From: Pseudogracilibacillus auburnensis
GTDB taxonomy: Bacteria; Bacillota; Bacilli; Bacillales; Amphibacillaceae
DNA length: 64,000 nucleotides
Direction of reading: 5' to 3'
NCBI RefSeq assembly: GCF_003201975.1
Contig: NZ_QJJQ01000022.1
Location: 1 to 64,000 of the forward strand
The notes beneath the pieces are model-generated. The model searched no databases. It had not been told where the DNA came from and was given only the letters and a program-made list of their open reading frames with translations. Positions 19,725-28,905 of this stretch are shown in pieces. A program made the translations under genes and the position numbers. Positions within the stretch are counted from its first letter, which is position 1. Each line of letters starts with the position of its first letter.

Positions 19725-20495
19725 TTATTTTACTAATTGCAGATCTGGTACTAATTCTGTTAATGTAACAAAATTTGCCACTTCTTTATATGCAGGGATG
19801 TATTCATTTAATACTTCGTAGATCATTTCTCCAGATGTTCCAACGTGACCGATTGCAATAAATTGGTCAAAAAAGGTTATATTTCTTGCTAACAATTTTG
19901 CTTGATTTTTAATATGACTCACCGAATAAACTTCATCAAAAAATAAATTATTTTCTAAATAGGGTATATTCATTTCATTTGCTAACTTTTTTACAACACT
20001 TTTGCTTGAGGTTTTGATATCAAGATAAAACATCCCATTTTCTTGACATACTTCAAGCACTATTTTCATTATTCTCTCATCTTCTGTTATTTTAGAGCCC
20101 ATATGATTGTTCATTCCTACTGCATGAGGAACATCAGTAAAAGCATCTAGAACTCGTTGTCTCACCTCTTCATCACTTAAATCTGACGTTATTGCACCCG
20201 GTCCTAGCCAGCTTTTCTTTCCCCTTTGTGGCTCCATTGGCATATGCACAATTACTTCATGCCCATTTTTATGTGCCAATTCAGCATCTCTTTTTGTCGT
20301 CGGCATAAAGGGCATAATTGCGACTGTTAATGGTATTGGTAAGTTAAGTATTTCATCTGTTCCCTTCATATTATTTCCTAAATCATCAATCACAATAGCC
20401 AAATCTTTTAAGGATTTTTTTTCTAAGTGCACATTATCAATAGGTAATATCAACGTTAATAAGAATAGACTAAAGACGGCTGTTAAATAATTCAT
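19725..20495 (-). CDS. Divergent polysaccharide deacetylase family protein (DUF610/YibQ-like)
   Basis: Secreted 256-aa protein with an N-terminal signal or anchor (residues 1-18). Motifs typical of the YibQ family follow: LAIVIDDLG near 31-39, LTVAIMPFMP near 56-65, GHEVIVHMPMEP near 78-89, a GPGAI segment, GMNNHMGS near 142-149 and IGHVG near the end. The fold is a NodB-like barrel with altered metal ligands; activity in this family is poorly established. GGGGATGTGG lies upstream of the ATG. It converges with the polysaccharide deacetylase at 18665. Confidence 0.87.
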   Translation of the reverse strand: MNYLTAVFSLFLLTLILPIDNVHLEKKSLKDLAIVIDDLGNNMKGTDEILNLPIPLTVAIMPFMPTTKRDAELAHKNGHEVIVHMPMEPQRGKKSWLGPGAITSDLSDEEVRQRVLDAFTDVPHAVGMNNHMGSKITEDERIMKIVLEVCQENGMFYLDIKTSSKSVVKKLANEMNIPYLENNLFFDEVYSVSHIKNQAKLLARNITFFDQFIAIGHVGTSGEMIYEVLNEYIPAYKEVANFVTLTELVPDLQLVK

Positions 20496-20553
20496 TTATA
20501 CCACATCCCCTAATATAAAAATTTTTATCATTAGTTTTTCCATTGATAAATAT

Positions 20554-20700
20554 TTAATGAGTAATTTTATTAGCATAATTAATGCCCATTACAGGAATAA
20601 TCATACAATCTTGAGGAAGTAATCTATCTGAATAAAAAGCTTCTTTCGTCCCCCATCTTTTTAAATAATACCGAGTTTGAGCAAACAGTACCGCGGTCAT
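20554..20700 (-). CDS. Small ORF of unknown function, possibly a gene fragment
   Basis: A 48-codon frame with a protein-like composition (RYYLKRWGTKEAFYSDRLLP in the middle, hydrophobic MIIPVMGINYA at the end). There is no good ribosome binding site before the ATG, and a stop lies four codons upstream, so it could be the remaining end of a broken gene. I do not recognise the family. Confidence 0.3.
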   Translation of the reverse strand: MTAVLFAQTRYYLKRWGTKEAFYSDRLLPQDCMIIPVMGINYANKITH

Positions 20701-20839
20701 TTTGATACTCTATGACATGTCGTTAGTTTAGCACGATGATTATCTCCTCTATCTACCATTGACGTTAAGTAGTGAACAGTCGATTTTACCTTCAGAAGTT
20801 GCAGATGTTTTTGGAGTATAGTTGAGATGTTATATAAAT

Positions 20840-20895
20840 AGCCCTGATCATTGCAAGCACAAATACTTTCTAAGCATTTTGCAATGATCAGGGCT
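20840..20895. repeat. Long perfect inverted repeat (17-bp arms)
   Basis: The arms AGCCCTGATCATTGCAA and its exact complement TTGCAATGATCAGGGCT enclose a 22-base loop. No T tract follows on either strand. It may be a small palindromic element or a transcript-end hairpin; no gene ends next to it. Confidence 0.8.
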
Positions 20896-20989
20896 TAAGA
20901 GCAGAGAGGATTAATCTCTTTTTAACAGTGGATCATATCCTTCATAGCTTTAAGATTAGGATTTATAGATTTTTTATTTCTCTATCCCT

Positions 20990-21157
20990 TCATATCGCTC
21001 CCCTATTTCTTCGCCGTCTGCAATCTAGACATCCACAATGACGAAAGCTTTCATCTCTCACATCGTTTTCTTTCCGACATCCACAAACAAATCTGTCACG
21101 TCTGTTTCTTTTTTCCCAATCGCGTTCTCCTGATATAAATTCATTTCTACGACTCAC
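20990..21157 (-). CDS. Small Cys/Arg-rich protein, unknown function
   Basis: A 55-aa product that starts with GTG ten bases after a strong AAGGAG. It is very rich in Arg, Asp and Glu and has five Cys in two clusters, CGC at residues 25-27 and CGCLDC at 41-46. The C-x-C and C-x2-C spacing suggests metal binding or disulfide cross-linking, as in some spore-coat proteins, but there is no recognisable homologue. The ribosome binding site is the best argument that it is real. It stands alone among repeats. Confidence 0.5.
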   Translation of the reverse strand: MSRRNEFISGERDWEKRNRRDRFVCGCRKENDVRDESFRHCGCLDCRRRRNRGAI

Positions 21158-21467
21158 CAGTTTCACTCTCCTTATAAGTATTAAAACAGGCAACTATCAA
21201 TACTAATATATGGAGAATCATCATACTTGAGTAAGCAAACCGTCCCGTTCAAGCGTCGTTTCATCCTGTTAGCCTTTATTTAGTTACAGCACTTATATCT
21301 TTCCAGAAAGGTTAACCAGAAAAATATGTATTTATTTTCTTTAAATGATACTACATGCGATGGAAAGTTATTTATTTAGGGATGAATGAAAGGATTGGAC
21401 TTGTCCTTGCATTTTTTCAATTGTCATTGTAGTTTTCAATTACACTATCGCCATTTTCCTTTTTGGA

Positions 21468-21611
21468 ATGGCACTACTTCTGTTTGAAGGTAATCATTTA
21501 CAAACAAAAAACAGAACGACGTCATACATATATTTCGTTTCTGGTTTTGTTTTTATCATAGGTATTTTAATAACTAGTTTTAATAATTGTTTTGCCTTTT
21601 CACTATTCTAG
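21468..21611 (+). pseudogene. Possible remnant of a small membrane protein
   Basis: A 47-codon frame with two hydrophobic stretches (the second about YIYFVSGFVFIIGILITSF). It lacks a ribosome binding site, and another frame starting at about 21382 with a similar hydrophobic character stops after 16 codons. The pattern fits a frameshifted membrane protein gene, but this is weak. Confidence 0.25.
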
Positions 21612-21738
21612 GCAATTTTATGCTGCTGTTTCAGGTTGAATTTGGGCAACAATTCGTCACCATGTTGCCTATATTTTTCAATTTAAACGTATCATATTTA
21701 TTGTATTAGGTGAAACTTATAACATGTCCCCCGTTAGT

Positions 21739-21765
21739 GAGTCCCATGATTGGGGCTCTTTTTTT
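21739..21765 (+). terminator. Terminator-like hairpin with no obvious upstream gene
   Basis: GAGTCCC pairs with GGGGCTC (one G-T) around a six-base loop, followed by seven T residues. It may belong to the decayed membrane protein gene at 21.4 kb. Confidence 0.6.
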
Positions 21766-21929
21766 ACCTTATCAATTCCTTTTAACTACAATAAATTTAA
21801 TATTTCAGTTAAAAATCGGAACAACGAAAATTAGTTATTGGTTTCGACTCTATGTGATCGCTTTTTAGCGAGCGGCCGTTAAGCCAACGCCTGAGCTAAA
21901 GCCCCCTAGTCTCACCTGTGCCTTTCCTT

Positions 21930-22075
21930 CCGCGACACACAATGTTTTCGATGGGACGAGATTTTATCGCAATCTCAGGACGTGCTAGTGTCGGGCGTTG
22001 GTCACGAACACTTTTCGATGGGACGAGTAAGCGCAGTCCCGGTCTCAGGACGTGACCGCTTTTAGCTGAATAGGA
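21930..22075 (-). repeat. Interspersed hairpin repeat, two units, inverted orientation
   Basis: Read on the minus strand, two units of the acgtcctgagac / ctcgtcccatcgaaaa family occur in tandem, with the ctagcacgtcctga variant between them. This is the same family as at 0.2, 9.4, 19.5 and 51.5 kb. Frames open across it are not genes. Confidence 0.7.
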
Positions 22076-22230
22076 GTCGACCGCTTGCCGTTCCAACTAT
22101 TAGGTTTTCATTAGCATACACGAATAGTAAGATCCTTTAATATGTAATGTTCGGATTTACCCTTGGAATTAGCTTTTTTGCAATTGACTCATCCAAAATA
22201 AAAACAAACATTCTTTACAAGGTGATTTAA

Positions 22231-22581
22231 ATGCAAAACGATCTTAAAATTGCTTATCGTTATTTATTTATAAATTTAGCAATTAAAAATTTGGAGCTCG
22301 ATCTACAGTACGTTAAAAATGGGCCATTTAAAATAAAAGCTCCCTATATAGAGTTGATGGAGAGAATGATCTCAAAAGCAATAAATGAACGTAGGAAACT
22401 AAAAGGCATTATGTATAAACGAAAGATTCAAGTAAATTATTTACATAAAAAAGGTCTTTTTACAACTTATCAAGTCGTTTCAAATGCAGGAGAAAAAGAA
22501 GTACCATTTATAAATCAGGTAATTAAAAAGTATGTGGAAGAAATAATAGAAAAATTAATAAAAGAAAGTAATGAAAAGTAA
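22231..22581 (+). CDS. Conserved-looking hypothetical protein (116 aa)
   Basis: Basic, mostly helical, soluble protein: after a hydrophobic start (AYRYLFINLAIKNLEL) there is GPFKIKAPYIELMERMI near residues 31-47 and long Lys/Glu-rich helices. ACAAGGTGATT precedes the ATG. No cofactor or catalytic motif is visible. It reminds me of short DUF proteins of unknown function in Bacillus, but I cannot name it. It is monocistronic and flanked by non-coding DNA. Confidence 0.65.
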   Translation: MQNDLKIAYRYLFINLAIKNLELDLQYVKNGPFKIKAPYIELMERMISKAINERRKLKGIMYKRKIQVNYLHKKGLFTTYQVVSNAGEKEVPFINQVIKKYVEEIIEKLIKESNEK

Positions 22582-23094
22582 CCCTCGATAGCGTATGCCA
22601 CTGCGACGTTATTTTTTAAGTAATTTAGTGTTTTTACCAATAGTACCGTGATAATATTATTAACATAGTACATCATGCTAATCTCTTACAGTTATTATAC
22701 CTACGTCAGCGAATTCTCTTTAAATACCTCACAATCTCCGCTATGTTTATATCGTAATGATATATGGATTAAATGGTCGCTTGCCTAACTTTCATTACAC
22801 CATCATCTGAATGGAATTTTAAGCTTGACAAGAGTACCCCAATCGATGCCTTCACTCATTCATCTTTACTACTTTTCACTGTTACGACTTCCCAAGAAAA
22901 TGTAAGATTCTACCATCTACCCTGATATTTTCACTCTTTTTATTCATCATTCTAGCCCTTGAGGGAAGTGTATTTAAGAGGTATACATTTTATTAGGAAA
23001 CAAGTAGATTGTACTAATATTTAATGCAATAATAATTGAATGTTATTTCATATTAACAGAGACGTATTGTTAAAAATAACTTGGAAATGACATT
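22582..23094. other. Intergenic region, nothing recognised
   Basis: About 510 bases of AT-rich sequence. I see no gene, RNA or repeat of a family found elsewhere in the window. Confidence 0.6.
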
Positions 23095-23525
23095 TTATAA
23101 ATCCCAATCTTGAACCCATTGTTTGGGTAAGTTATATCCTGATTGTTTAAGAGCTACATAATATTGTCCTTGATGAATACCCTCATGCTGAATAGCTGTG
23201 CCTAATAATTCCATTTTTGTTAAATAATCTGTCCCCATTTTTATTTTGTCAAATTTAGACTGGATAAATTCGTTAGCTAATTCTTCCATGCTTCGTTCTA
23301 ATTCTTCTATTACCTTTATTTTCTTGATGGTAAGTTACCAGGGAATTGAACTGTTCCAGTTTTGAGTCCATCTCGATAAACATCCCTTACTCGAACCATA
23401 TGCATAAAGAGCTTTCTCAATGAACCTAGTTCGGGTATTAATTGAATGTCCCACTTAACTTCTGAAATCTCATTTGCTAAAGCGTTCGTCATATTTGCTG
23501 CGTATGTAAAGCCATTTGTCTCCAT
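23095..23525 (-). pseudogene. DinB/YfiT-like family protein, frameshifted
   Basis: Two minus-strand frames encode one protein. The 5' part (from ATG 23525, with AAAGGGGGAG upstream) gives a helix bundle start with LRKLFMHMVRVRDVY, matching the first metal-site helix of DinB-like proteins. It stops at 23316. The 3' part continues in another frame, through IEELERSMEELANEF, and ends with AIQHEGIHQGQYYVAL, which has the HxxxHxxQ metal motif. A one-base change near 23328 restores a protein of about 143 aa. It is either a recent pseudogene or a sequencing error. DinB-like enzymes often act as thiol transferases; the substrate is unknown. Confidence 0.8.
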
Positions 23526-23679
23526 AACTAGTCTCCCCCTTTATATCATTTTACCACCAAATTCCAACAACTTTTATATTCAAATGATATTTTTTGCCTG
23601 TTTCATAAATCGTGTGAGTGGTAATCACCTAGTAATAATTATTGACTAAACTTTGTGAAGTAGTTTGCTCGATATCCTA

Positions 23680-23805
23680 ATCTGGCGCAAGTTTGTGTTT
23701 ATATAGCGTATGTAGCTAATAATATGGCGAAGTTTAGCATCCATATGGCGAATCTTCGCGTTTATATGGCGCGTCTTGCGAATTATATGGCGAATCCAAA
23801 TAAAC
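23680..23805. repeat. 21-bp tandem repeat with atatggcg core
   Basis: The core atatggcg recurs at 23722, 23743, 23764 and 23785, exactly 21 bp apart, with degenerate copies before. Because 21 is a multiple of three, a minus-strand frame stays open and reads as a seven-residue repeat (IRHINAK-like). It has no good start signal and is probably not a gene. Confidence 0.75.
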
Positions 23806-23860
23806 ATGAAAGTCATCCGTATGTATTTTAGCACATGGGGACGACCTTCCATATCGCACT

Positions 23861-24325
23861 TTAGAGATGTTTTCTCATCGAAACAATCTGCAACTTTCCA
23901 TTTTCTTTTTCCACATAGCTTTCTCCACTAACTTCAAATCCAATCGATCGATATAAGTTCATATTACTTTTTTCAGACTTCCGTACATCACAGCAAATAA
24001 TCTTCACACCATTTTTTCTAGCATAGTTTTCTAGATAAGCTAATATTTTTTTCGCATATCCTTTTCCCTGTTCCGTCGGGATAACAGCTAATCGGTAAAA
24101 GTAAATTTCTTTTACCGTTTGGCGAAAACGAACCATACCAACAGTTTTCTCATCAACATAACTTATTAAAGCTTGCTCACCATTTAACATTGCTTCTCGA
24201 ATAGACTCTATTCTTTCCTCTAATGCACTTGAAGGATACGCATCGTCTTTATATCTCATAAATGCCTTCATCATAATTTGATGAATAATTGAAGCATCGT
24301 GTTCATGTGCAACTTTTATCTCCAT
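23861..24325 (-). CDS. GNAT family N-acetyltransferase
   Basis: Acetyl-CoA-dependent acetyltransferase, 154 aa. Acetyl-CoA binding motif A is visible as YRLAVIPTEQGKGYAKKIL (residues about 85-103; Q/RxxGxG/A signature), followed by the C-terminal NLYRSIGFEVSGESY strand-helix. The second ATG (24325) fits the GAGGA site better than 24331. The substrate cannot be predicted. It stands alone. Confidence 0.85.
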   Translation of the reverse strand: MEIKVAHEHDASIIHQIMMKAFMRYKDDAYPSSALEERIESIREAMLNGEQALISYVDEKTVGMVRFRQTVKEIYFYRLAVIPTEQGKGYAKKILAYLENYARKNGVKIICCDVRKSEKSNMNLYRSIGFEVSGESYVEKENGKLQIVSMRKHL

Positions 24326-24487
24326 CGTCATCCTCTTCTTCTTTACTAAATATAGATGATGTATTGCATCTCAATTGACTATTTTACACTTGAAACATCT
24401 TACATTCAAAAGAGAGTGACAAATCTTTACGTTATTCTTTAATTCAAGTACACTTATAGGTAAATATACTGAATAGGAGCGATGAAA

Positions 24488-25024
24488 ATGAGTTTAAATG
24501 AATGGTTTGAACGTGGCATTAGTAAAGAAGAGTATATTGATTCTTTACAAAAACATCGTGATAATTTTTTACATATTTATGAAAACTTTTCAGTTCCAAC
24601 TTCTGATTCCTTGTCGAATAAAGAAAATATTCGTACAATCGTCCTTGCTGAAGAGTGGTGTGGGCATTGTATGCTCAATATCCCAATACTACTGCGTTTA
24701 ACAGAACAAGCCAACATCCCAATCCGCTTTTTACCGCGTGATGAAAACTTAGAATTAATGGATCAATATACAGTTGACGGAAAACGCTATATCCCAATTG
24801 TTATTTTTATTGACCAAGAAGGCAATGAAGTCGCCAAATGGGGACCAATGGCTCCTGAGGTGAAAGAGTTAGTTGAAAAGTTAAAAGTAAATGTACCAAC
24901 AAAAGATTCCCCAGATTACGAAGGGGCTTTTCGTCAATATGTAAAAGAAATAGTTGATGTATTTCGACATGATGCAGCTTATTGGAATTATGTATATGAA
25001 GATATGATAAAGTCATTACCTTAA
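24488..25024 (+). CDS. Thioredoxin-like protein with a CGHC motif
   Basis: Cytosolic thioredoxin-fold protein of 178 aa. The active-site motif EEWCGHC places the redox Cys pair at 58 and 61, and the cis-Pro is in KRYIPIVIFIDQ. The CGHC dipeptide is that of protein disulfide isomerases rather than CGPC thioredoxin. An N-terminal helical extension (residues 1-45) and a C-terminal helix are added to the core. The ATG at 24488 has better spacing from AGGAGC than the one at 24482. No signal peptide. A role in thiol exchange is likely, the partner is unknown. Confidence 0.85.
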   Translation: MSLNEWFERGISKEEYIDSLQKHRDNFLHIYENFSVPTSDSLSNKENIRTIVLAEEWCGHCMLNIPILLRLTEQANIPIRFLPRDENLELMDQYTVDGKRYIPIVIFIDQEGNEVAKWGPMAPEVKELVEKLKVNVPTKDSPDYEGAFRQYVKEIVDVFRHDAAYWNYVYEDMIKSLP

Positions 25025-25510
25025 ATATAAATGGACAATCAAAAAATTCAGTAAAAAATGTAGGTCGACGAAAAAGCGACACTCCCGTTCAATCAAAAAT
25101 ACGTGGACTTACGGAGTTCGTCCAACTATATTTCTTTTGCGATCAATGCGTAACATTAATGTTGTTTAACCATGACCGTGAAATGGAGTTTTGGATTTTG
25201 TAACGTACGAATGACAACAAAGCGTGACCGAATCCTTGACCTTTACACCGTTTAGGGTATAAATAACTGCTACTTGTGATCGTTTTTTTTTGATATTTGA
25301 CCTTTGAGAACACGAATAGCTACTTATTGAGTCACGCAAAAAAAGTGCTTTGGATGATGAAAATGATAGGGAGTAATCCATTACTCTACTATGACTTTTC
25401 AAGTAACATGTCCTGACGCTGTGAATATTCTTGTTTCTCATGGAAGGGAGCCAGTTTTTCGATTAATTGTGCAGCCCTTTCCTTTTCACTATATTTTTTT
25501 GGAGGAAATT
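25025..25510. other. Intergenic region upstream of pgi
   Basis: The open frame of pgi extends to 25391, but the extra residues do not resemble the family and lack a start signal. No other gene, riboswitch or repeat is recognised. Confidence 0.5.
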
Positions 25511-26824
25511 ATGACGTATCTTACCTTTAATGTTGAAAATGCAAAACAGTTTATTTCTAAAAACGATATTCTATCTGTTCAAGACAACACAAATGCTGCT
25601 CACGAAAAGCTTCATGAAAAGACCGGAGCGGGAAATGATTATTTAGGTTGGCTAGACTTACCGAATACATATGACAAATCAGAATATCAAAAAATAGAGC
25701 AATGTGCGAAAGAAATCCAGCGTAATAGCGATATTTTACTCGTCATTGGGATAGGTGGATCTTATTTAGGTGCCCGAGCTGCGATTGAGTTACTCACCCA
25801 TTCTTTCCAAAATGAATTAACGAATAAAAAACGCTCTGTACCAAAAGTCATCTTTGTTGGACACCATATGAGCGCTACCTATATAAATGATTTAATTGAG
25901 ATGCTTGATGGACAGGATGTATCGATCAATGTTATATCAAAAAGTGGAACAACGACAGAATCAGCGATTGCTTTTCGTATTTTTAAAAAATATATGGAAA
26001 AAAAATATGGAAAAGATGAAGTTCGTAAACGTATTTATGTAACAACTGATCAAGAGCGTGGCGCATTAAAAACAATTGCAAACAAAGAAAAGTATCAAAC
26101 ATTTGTTATACCAGATGATGTCGGTGGTCGGTATTCTGTTCTTACTTCTGTTGGACTACTTCCAATCGCTGTTAGCGGAATTTCAATCGATGAAATGATG
26201 GATGGCGCAAAAAAAGCATCAGAGGAGCTATCTAATCGAAACCTAGAAGAAAATCCTTGTTATCAATATGCTGCGGTTCGAAACATTCTATATGAACGTG
26301 GTAAATTGATTGAACTACTTGTTAGCTATGAACCAAGCTTTCATTATTTTCAAGAATGGTGGAAACAATTATTCGGCGAGAGTGAAGGCAAAAATGGAAA
26401 AGGAATTTTCCCGGCTGCTGCAAGTTTCTCAACAGATCTTCATTCACTTGGACAATATATTCAAGACGGAGAACGTCATTTATTTCAAACGATCATCCAT
26501 GTCGAGGAGCCAAAATCTGATATTTCTATTGAATATGATGAATCAAATGAAGATGGTTTAAACTATTTGGTTGGAAAAACAGTAAATGAAGTAAATGATA
26601 AAGCGTTTGAAGGTGCCTTACTTGCTCATACAGAAGGCGGTGTACCGAGCTTTGTTATTCAACTTCCAAAACTTGATGCATTTACTTTCGGTTATTTAGT
26701 TTACTTTTTTGAAAAGGCATGTGCTATTAGTGGTTACTTACTAGGAGTTAATCCATTTGATCAGCCTGGTGTAGAAGACTATAAAAGGAATATGTTTCGC
26801 CTATTAGGTAAACCGACTTTTTAA
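25511..26824 (+). CDS. pgi: Glucose-6-phosphate isomerase
   Basis: Interconverts glucose-6-phosphate and fructose-6-phosphate. From the ATG at 25511, preceded by GGAGGAAATT, the product is 437 aa, slightly short of the 450 usual in Bacillus. Visible motifs are [22 protein letters not shown] (phosphate-binding SIS region), the PGI signature segment [15 protein letters not shown] and [14 protein letters not shown] near the C-terminus. The region upstream of 25511 is excluded because the enzyme begins with [13 protein letters not shown] strong terminator follows. Confidence 0.96.
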   Translation: MTYLTFNVENAKQFISKNDILSVQDNTNAAHEKLHEKTGAGNDYLGWLDLPNTYDKSEYQKIEQCAKEIQRNSDILLVIGIGGSYLGARAAIELLTHSFQNELTNKKRSVPKVIFVGHHMSATYINDLIEMLDGQDVSINVISKSGTTTESAIAFRIFKKYMEKKYGKDEVRKRIYVTTDQERGALKTIANKEKYQTFVIPDDVGGRYSVLTSVGLLPIAVSGISIDEMMDGAKKASEELSNRNLEENPCYQYAAVRNILYERGKLIELLVSYEPSFHYFQEWWKQLFGESEGKNGKGIFPAAASFSTDLHSLGQYIQDGERHLFQTIIHVEEPKSDISIEYDESNEDGLNYLVGKTVNEVNDKAFEGALLAHTEGGVPSFVIQLPKLDAFTFGYLVYFFEKACAISGYLLGVNPFDQPGVEDYKRNMFRLLGKPTF

Positions 26825-26945
26825 TGAATTACGCCTTTTTAATAAAAAGTTACACATTTCGAAAAATAATTGTACCTTTTTTGTTTAAATTTTTTATAGA
26901 TGGGTATACTTTAGTATGTAAGACTTTCTCGTATTCCCCCTGTAG

Positions 26946-26977
26946 GCAAAGCGGTAAACGCTTTGCTCTTTTTTTGT
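26946..26977 (+). terminator. Rho-independent terminator after pgi
   Basis: GCAAAGCG pairs perfectly with CGCTTTGC over a five-base loop, then TCTTTTTTT. It lies about 120 bases after the pgi stop codon. Confidence 0.9.
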
Positions 26978-27078
26978 GAAAAATTCGGTCTTCTTTTTAA
27001 TCATATCCAAATAGTAGTATTATTCATTTTTTTACGTTATGCTTTATAATAGACATAGAAGTACAGTGAGGAGGGTTT

Positions 27079-28260
27079 ATGATGAGCGATTTTCAAACAA
27101 TTTACAATAGAAAAAATACCCATTCATATAAATGGGATCACGTACAAACCGTTTTTCAAACAGATGACATACTCCCGATGTGGGTTGCCGATATGGACTT
27201 TAAAGCACCAGAAGCGGTGAATCAAGCACTAAAAGAACGGGCTGAACACGGTATCTATGGATATACCATTATAAATGATGATATTAAAAATAGTGTAAAA
27301 AACTGGGTTCAATATAAGCATAACTGGGACATCGAGACTGATTGGCTTTCTTTTAGCCCTGGTGTCATTACAAGTTTACATGTAGCCATTCAATCTTTTA
27401 CGAAAGCAAATGATAAAATATTATTGCAAACACCAGTATATACACCTTTTTTTAATATAATCCGCAATGGGAATCGTGAAGTCGTCGAAAATCCACTTGT
27501 GTACAATGGAGAAAAATATGAAATTGATTTTGCTGATTTTGAACAGAAGTTACAACAAGGTGTGAAAGCATTTATCCTTTGTTCCCCACATAATCCAGTT
27601 GGACGAGTCTGGACAAAAGATGAACTACTTAAAATGGCAAAACTGTGTATCAAATATGATGTTTTACTATTTGCCGATGAAATCCATGCTGATTTAGTCT
27701 TTGATGGGTATACACATATTCCGATGGCATCTATATCAGAAGAAATTGCTGAACAAACGATTACATGTATGTCCCCCACTAAAACATTTAATTTAGCAGG
27801 ATTGCAAGCATCTTTTATCGTTACAACAGATAGGAAAAAGAGAGTCGTAATAAATCGTGAACTTGCACAACAAGGTTTTAGTATGCTAAATACAATGGGT
27901 GTCATCGCTTTAGAAGCCGCTTATGAAAGCGGAAAACCTTGGCTTACCGACTTAATGGACGTTTTATTGGAACATAAACGGTATGCGAAGAAAAAACTTG
28001 AAGAAGAAACAAATGGCATATTAAAAGTAATTGATTCGGAAGCTACATACTTACTTTGGGTCGATTGTAGTAAACTTCATATAGACGATAAAGATTTGCA
28101 AACATTTATGATCGAACAAGCGAAAGTTGGACTAAATCCTGGTTCCGCTTATGGAAAAGATGGAGAACAATTTATGCGCATCAATATTGCTTGTCCAAAG
28201 GCAACATTAGAAGATGGAATAAATCGAATTATTCGCGCTGTAAACCATTTAAAAAAGTGA
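27079..28260 (+). CDS. patB: Pyridoxal-phosphate C-S lyase (PatB/MalY-type)
   Basis: Fold-type I PLP enzyme of 393 aa that cleaves the C-S bond of cystathionine or cysteine. Visible are LPMWVADMDFKAP near residue 32 (typical of MalY/PatB), CSPHNPVGRVW near 171-181, FADEIHADLVFDG near 204-216 and the PLP-binding Lys235 in SPTKTFNLAGLQ. GAGGAGGG precedes two tandem ATGs. Synteny pgi-patB-kapB resembles the B. subtilis yug region. In B. subtilis PatB also shows transaminase-like annotation; the lyase is the better supported activity. Confidence 0.92.
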   Translation: MMSDFQTIYNRKNTHSYKWDHVQTVFQTDDILPMWVADMDFKAPEAVNQALKERAEHGIYGYTIINDDIKNSVKNWVQYKHNWDIETDWLSFSPGVITSLHVAIQSFTKANDKILLQTPVYTPFFNIIRNGNREVVENPLVYNGEKYEIDFADFEQKLQQGVKAFILCSPHNPVGRVWTKDELLKMAKLCIKYDVLLFADEIHADLVFDGYTHIPMASISEEIAEQTITCMSPTKTFNLAGLQASFIVTTDRKKRVVINRELAQQGFSMLNTMGVIALEAAYESGKPWLTDLMDVLLEHKRYAKKKLEEETNGILKVIDSEATYLLWVDCSKLHIDDKDLQTFMIEQAKVGLNPGSAYGKDGEQFMRINIACPKATLEDGINRIIRAVNHLKK

Positions 28261-28283
28261 CGTCATGAGAAACGTCACTTTTT
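28252..28283. terminator. Bidirectional terminator between patB and sodC
   Basis: AAAAAGTGACG and CGTCACTTTTT arms over a 10-base loop. The patB stop codon lies inside the left arm and the sodC stop near the right arm. Confidence 0.88.
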
Positions 28284-28859
28284 CTTTTCGTCTTTTTTGT
28301 CCGTTGGATCTGTCGGCTTTTCCTGATCAATTTCATTTTTATTTTCTTTTATTTCTCCACAAATGATGCGATCTCCTGAATTTCCACTTATTTGTGACAT
28401 TCCATCATCAGGTTCACTCGTAACAATTAACGAGGTTCCACCTTGGTCTGTAAGTGATTTATTACTTCCCTTTAATAATGTTGCATCAGGTGCTAAAACG
28501 TCAACATCAACCGCTCCATTATGATCTGCTTCAATATTTTTTAAATCCCCTAAATGGGCCCCTTTTGGATGTAATAAACCATGCTTTTTATTTTCTGGAT
28601 TAAAATGATTTCCAGCACTTTTAAAATCAGGCTGTTCACATTTAGCCACTTCATGAATATGTAATCCATGAAACCCAGGGGTTAAACCTTCTAGTTTTAG
28701 TTTAATTTTTACCCCTTTTGGATCTTCTGTTAAGTTAGCAGTTCCAACCATATCACCTGTCGTATTATACATATCAACTTTTATTGCTGTTTTCGGTTTT
28801 GCCATTAAATGACAAGATGATAATAAAAATATACTAATGATAACGATAAAAAAGCGCAT
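28275..28859 (-). CDS. sodC: Cu/Zn superoxide dismutase-like lipoprotein lacking one copper ligand
   Basis: Membrane-anchored extracytoplasmic protein of 194 aa. The lipobox ends with Cys16 (LLSSC). The SOD fold is clear: GFHGLHIHE gives His67 and His69, SAGNHFNP gives His85, KKHG His93, AHLGDL His102 and Asp105, and Cys74 with Cys167 (IICGEI) can form the conserved disulfide. The fourth copper ligand, expected where the protein has LIVTSEPDD, is Thr147. B. subtilis YojM likewise lacks copper ligands, so a true dismutase activity is doubtful. ATG 28859 is preceded by AAAGGGAG. The C-terminus is a Lys/Asp-rich tail. Confidence 0.9.
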   Translation of the reverse strand: MRFFIVIISIFLLSSCHLMAKPKTAIKVDMYNTTGDMVGTANLTEDPKGVKIKLKLEGLTPGFHGLHIHEVAKCEQPDFKSAGNHFNPENKKHGLLHPKGAHLGDLKNIEADHNGAVDVDVLAPDATLLKGSNKSLTDQGGTSLIVTSEPDDGMSQISGNSGDRIICGEIKENKNEIDQEKPTDPTDKKDEKKK

Positions 28860-28905
28860 GTTATTACTCCCTTTATTTCGTTTCTGAATCATTAGTATAT
28901 GTAGA

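Noticed and set aside
21896-22096. 66-aa minus-strand ORF
   Set aside because: It spans two units of the dispersed hairpin repeat and starts without a ribosome binding site.
23646-23852. 68-aa minus-strand ORF with an RHI repeat
   Set aside because: It is the translation of a 21-bp tandem repeat that stays open because the period is a multiple of three; no good start signal and no conserved domain.
25391-25510. N-terminal extension of glucose-6-phosphate isomerase
   Set aside because: The family starts at the ATG at 25511, which has a GGAGGAAATT site; the 40 upstream residues are not family-like.
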